A stretch of DNA of 43,752 nt, from the NCBI GenBank assembly GCA_002839575.1, contig PGYH01000001.1, forward strand, positions 1-43,752, read 5' to 3'. A model generated the notes under the pieces. The model was not told the origin of the DNA. It was given only the letters and a program-made list of their open reading frames with translations, and did not search any database. Of this stretch, positions 41,919-43,752 are shown in pieces; position 1 is the stretch's first letter; the number at the start of each line of letters is the position of its first letter. Made by a program: the position numbers and the translations under genes. The DNA is from Methanomicrobiales archaeon HGW-Methanomicrobiales-6. GTDB lineage: Archaea; Halobacteriota; Methanomicrobia; Methanomicrobiales; Methanoculleaceae.

Positions 41919-42737
41919 TCAGGGTTTGACATCCGCGTAGGTGTCGCTCGGGTAGGTGACGAAACCGTGCCGGGTGAAGATCTCCTTCCCTTCGTCGGAG
42001 ATGACGAACGCGGTGAACTGCTCCGCCTCATCGGGGTGCTCGGAGGCCGTCAGAACGCCTATGGGCACGATCTTGACCAGATTGGCGGTGTTCGGTATGT
42101 AGATGATGTCCATCTTCTCCGGTACGTAGAGATCCTCCCAGATGATACCGACATCAGCCTGCCCCATGGAGAGGTAGACCAGCAGTTCGTTCACCGTGCC
42201 GCTGCGGGTCACGAGGTTCTTCTCCACGTCGGCAAGGAGGTTGTTCTTTTCGAGGAGTTTGTCGGTCAGCTGGCCGATGGCGGTGCCGGGATTCTCGCCG
42301 AGCGCCACCCGCACCCCGGGCTTTGCCATGTCCTCAAGGCAGGTGATGCCGGCAGGGTTGCCCTTCGGGACGGCGATGATCGGGACGTGGTAAACGGTCA
42401 GGTGCTCCTCCTCGACCAGCCCCTTCTCGCGGGCCGCGTCGAAGTAGGCGGTCGCGCCCGGCATGTAGACGTCGCCCATCTCCGTCAGTTCCATCTGGGT
42501 GAGCAGGGTGTTCGATCCGCCGAAGACGAAGTTGATCGGGATGCCGGTCTCGTTCGTGAAGGCCATTGCGATCTCGTCCATCGGTTCGCGCATGCCCGCG
42601 CCGCAGTAGACGAGCAGCTCGGGCTCTGTCGTGTCGGCCGCCGCCGGCGTATCGGCGGTGGTTCCGGTACATCCGCATGCAAAGGCGGCGGTTGCCGCGA
42701 CAAGCAGTGCTACAATGAGAAGCAGGTGTGCTTTCAT
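41919..42737 (-). CDS. modA: Molybdate/tungstate-binding protein
   Basis: A 272-residue solute-binding protein with a lipobox (AAFACGC near residues 17-23) predicting a lipid-anchored protein outside the membrane. LVYCGAGMREPMDEIAMAFTNETGI, FGGSNTLLTQMELTEMGDVYMPG and TRSGTVNELLVYLSMGQADVGIIWED are the ModA/WtpA signatures. ATG at 42737. It opens modA-trmO-modB-modC. TTTATAAA at 42770-42777 is the TATA box, predicting a leader of about ten bases. It differs from TupA in family, so the two importers probably differ in metal or affinity. Confidence 0.93.
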   Translation of the reverse strand: MKAHLLLIVALLVAATAAFACGCTGTTADTPAAADTTEPELLVYCGAGMREPMDEIAMAFTNETGIPINFVFGGSNTLLTQMELTEMGDVYMPGATAYFDAAREKGLVEEEHLTVYHVPIIAVPKGNPAGITCLEDMAKPGVRVALGENPGTAIGQLTDKLLEKNNLLADVEKNLVTRSGTVNELLVYLSMGQADVGIIWEDLYVPEKMDIIYIPNTANLVKIVPIGVLTASEHPDEAEQFTAFVISDEGKEIFTRHGFVTYPSDTYADVKP

Positions 42738-42769
42738 AAGAATAATTACTCAGGAGGGCAAAATAAACG

Positions 42770-42840
42770 TTTATAAATCGGGACGAGTTAACGATTTTAA
42801 TTTAACCAATTTGGTTATTGGGAAGTAGTAATAAAGTTTA
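42770..42840. promoter_or_regulatory. modA/MOT1 divergent promoter region with 15-bp palindrome
   Basis: TTTATAAA at 42770-42777 is the modA TATA box on the minus strand. TAACCAA-T-TTGGTTA at 42803-42817 is a perfect palindrome lying about 63 bases upstream of the modA start site, and GTTAAC at 42787-42792 is a shorter one. AATAAAGTTTA at 42830-42840 may be a TATA box for the MOT1 gene on the plus strand, 20 bases past the palindrome. The set-up fits an operator acting on both genes. Confidence 0.5.
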
Positions 42841-42915
42841 TTGTAATCGGGCAGATACGCACCGGATCGTTCACCAAAATCCCGGAAGGGAGACGATACA
42901 TAAAGGGGCCCTGGA

Positions 42916-43752
42916 ATGGCGGAGAAAACCGGAACGGAGGAGAGAGGCATTCGGATCACCCTCGAGGAGGTTGCCGGAGCCGTGGGCGACTTCGGCACCA
43001 TCTTCCCCATCCTGCTCGGCGTCGCCATCGTCTGCCCGGACGTGAACGTCAGCCACTTCTTCCTCTTCCTCGCCGCCTGGTACATCATCGCCGGGTTCTA
43101 CTATCGCCTCCCCATGCCGATCGAACCGATGAAGGCGATCGGCGCCATCGTCATCGCCGAAGGGCTCTGCGCCGGCGAGATCGTGGCTTCAGGTCTCGTC
43201 GTCGGCGCGCTCTTCCTCCTGCTCGGCCTCGTCGGCGGCATGACCTGGATCGGGGAGCGGATCCCAAGAAGCGTCGTCCGGGGAGTGCAGGCGGGTCTCG
43301 CGCTCATCCTCCTCAGGACCTCGCTCGGCTACATCGTTCCCGACGCTCTCTTTGCGGCCGTATCCATCGCGATCATCCTCATCTTCTTCGTTCTGTCGCA
43401 GCGCACCCGGGTCCCGGACGTCTCCGCCCTGCTGGTGCTCCTCATCGGGCTTGCCGCCGGCATCGCAACGCAGGGGATGCCGCCGTTCCGCCTGATGCCC
43501 CTCCCCGTTCCTGTCATCCCGATGCCGGCGGACTTCATCGCCGGAACCTGGGACCTTGCCCTCCCGCAGATACCGCTCACGCTCACGAACGCCATCCTCG
43601 CGACATCGCTCCTCACCTACGACCTCTTCCCGAAGCAGGGCGTGAACCCCGACAGGCTCTCGCGGACGATCGGGGCCATGAACCTGGTCTCGACGCCGCT
43701 CGGCGGGTTTCCGATGTGCCACGGCGCGGGAGGGCTTGCCGCGATGTACCGG
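42916..43752 (+). CDS. MOT1-type molybdate transporter, cut by window end
   Basis: The first 279 codons of an open frame that runs off the window, so the protein is longer. It is a polytopic membrane protein of the MOT1/sulfate-transporter-like molybdate permease group. Signatures seen are AGAVGDFGTIFPILLGVAI (about residues 19-37), PMPIEPMKAIGAIVIAEG (about 66-83) and, near the cut, GGFPMCHGAGGLAAMYR (the family end-of-domain P-x-CHGAGGLA). ATG at 42916 begins MAEKTGTEERG. A TATA-like ATACATAAAG stands just before it. It diverges from modA; a high-affinity secondary carrier beside two ABC importers is unusual. The true end and C-terminal domain cannot be seen. Confidence 0.85.
   Translation, partial: MAEKTGTEERGIRITLEEVAGAVGDFGTIFPILLGVAIVCPDVNVSHFFLFLAAWYIIAGFYYRLPMPIEPMKAIGAIVIAEGLCAGEIVASGLVVGALFLLLGLVGGMTWIGERIPRSVVRGVQAGLALILLRTSLGYIVPDALFAAVSIAIILIFFVLSQRTRVPDVSALLVLLIGLAAGIATQGMPPFRLMPLPVPVIPMPADFIAGTWDLALPQIPLTLTNAILATSLLTYDLFPKQGVNPDRLSRTIGAMNLVSTPLGGFPMCHGAGGLAAMYR

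Noticed and set aside
1-43752. tRNA, rRNA, insertion sequences, toxin-antitoxin or phage-defence genes
   Set aside because: Both strands were read for these and none could be supported; no terminal inverted repeats or transposase motifs were seen.

Overview
The window looks like a chromosomal segment of a hydrogenotrophic methanogen of the order Methanomicrobiales, most likely Methanoculleus. It is GC-rich and carries archaeal informational genes: flap endonuclease, RadA, RPA, an HMf-type histone, AK6/Fap7 adenylate kinase and split GMP synthase subunit B. It also has methanogen-restricted families (DUF2193, DUF2180, DUF1890, DUF1894), TATA boxes with very short leaders, and PGF-CTERM surface-protein sorting. 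The presenilin-type protease has its two catalytic aspartates at residues 162 and 220, the same numbering as the crystallised Methanoculleus marisnigri JR1 homologue, which supports the genus. No rRNA, tRNA, insertion sequence or phage gene was seen.

Layout. 1-4.4 kb: a truncated repeat pair, aquaporin aqpM, DUF2180 and DUF2193 genes, a 390-bp gap, flap endonuclease and a small membrane coiled-coil protein. 4.4-8.1 kb: presenilin protease, a NOG1-like GTPase (3' ends overlapping), an HTH-CBS regulator, histone and a PRC-barrel protein. 8.0-13.6 kb (minus): dapL-lysA-rpa-radA-phosphoglycolate phosphatase, joining lysine synthesis to recombination genes. 13.7-17.1 kb (plus): a packed run of cysteine desulfurase, IscU, CutA1, FdhD-like, DUF1890 and DUF1894, which looks like sulfur and metal delivery. 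17.4-20.2 kb: a large PKD/beta-propeller surface protein and the decayed tail of a paralogue. 20.3-23.3 kb: a hybrid PAS/GAF histidine kinase and TspO. 23.4-29.7 kb (minus): pyrG-guaAb-argD-hisC-AK6-CDP-alcohol transferase in near-contact, with a thioesterase upstream. 30-34.3 kb: an orphan helical protein, a PAS-only protein, an MBL-fold hydrolase and a short ABC-class ATPase.

34.3-43.75 kb is the most coherent and interesting part, a molybdate/tungstate island. It holds a tungstate ABC importer (tupABC), a short TiaS-like protein, a homologue of the Azotobacter molybdenum storage protein (amino-acid-kinase fold), a divergent 78-residue unknown protein, a winged-helix protein, a second oxyanion ABC importer (modABC) with a TrmO/TsaA gene inside the operon, and a MOT1-type molybdate transporter cut by the window end. 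Palindromes lie in the divergent promoter regions. Uptake by two ABC systems and one secondary carrier, with intracellular storage and a possible local regulator, would fit an organism whose formylmethanofuran and formate dehydrogenases need Mo or W. The FdhD-like gene at 15.7 kb belongs to the same physiology. The storage and regulatory roles are inferences from homology and position.
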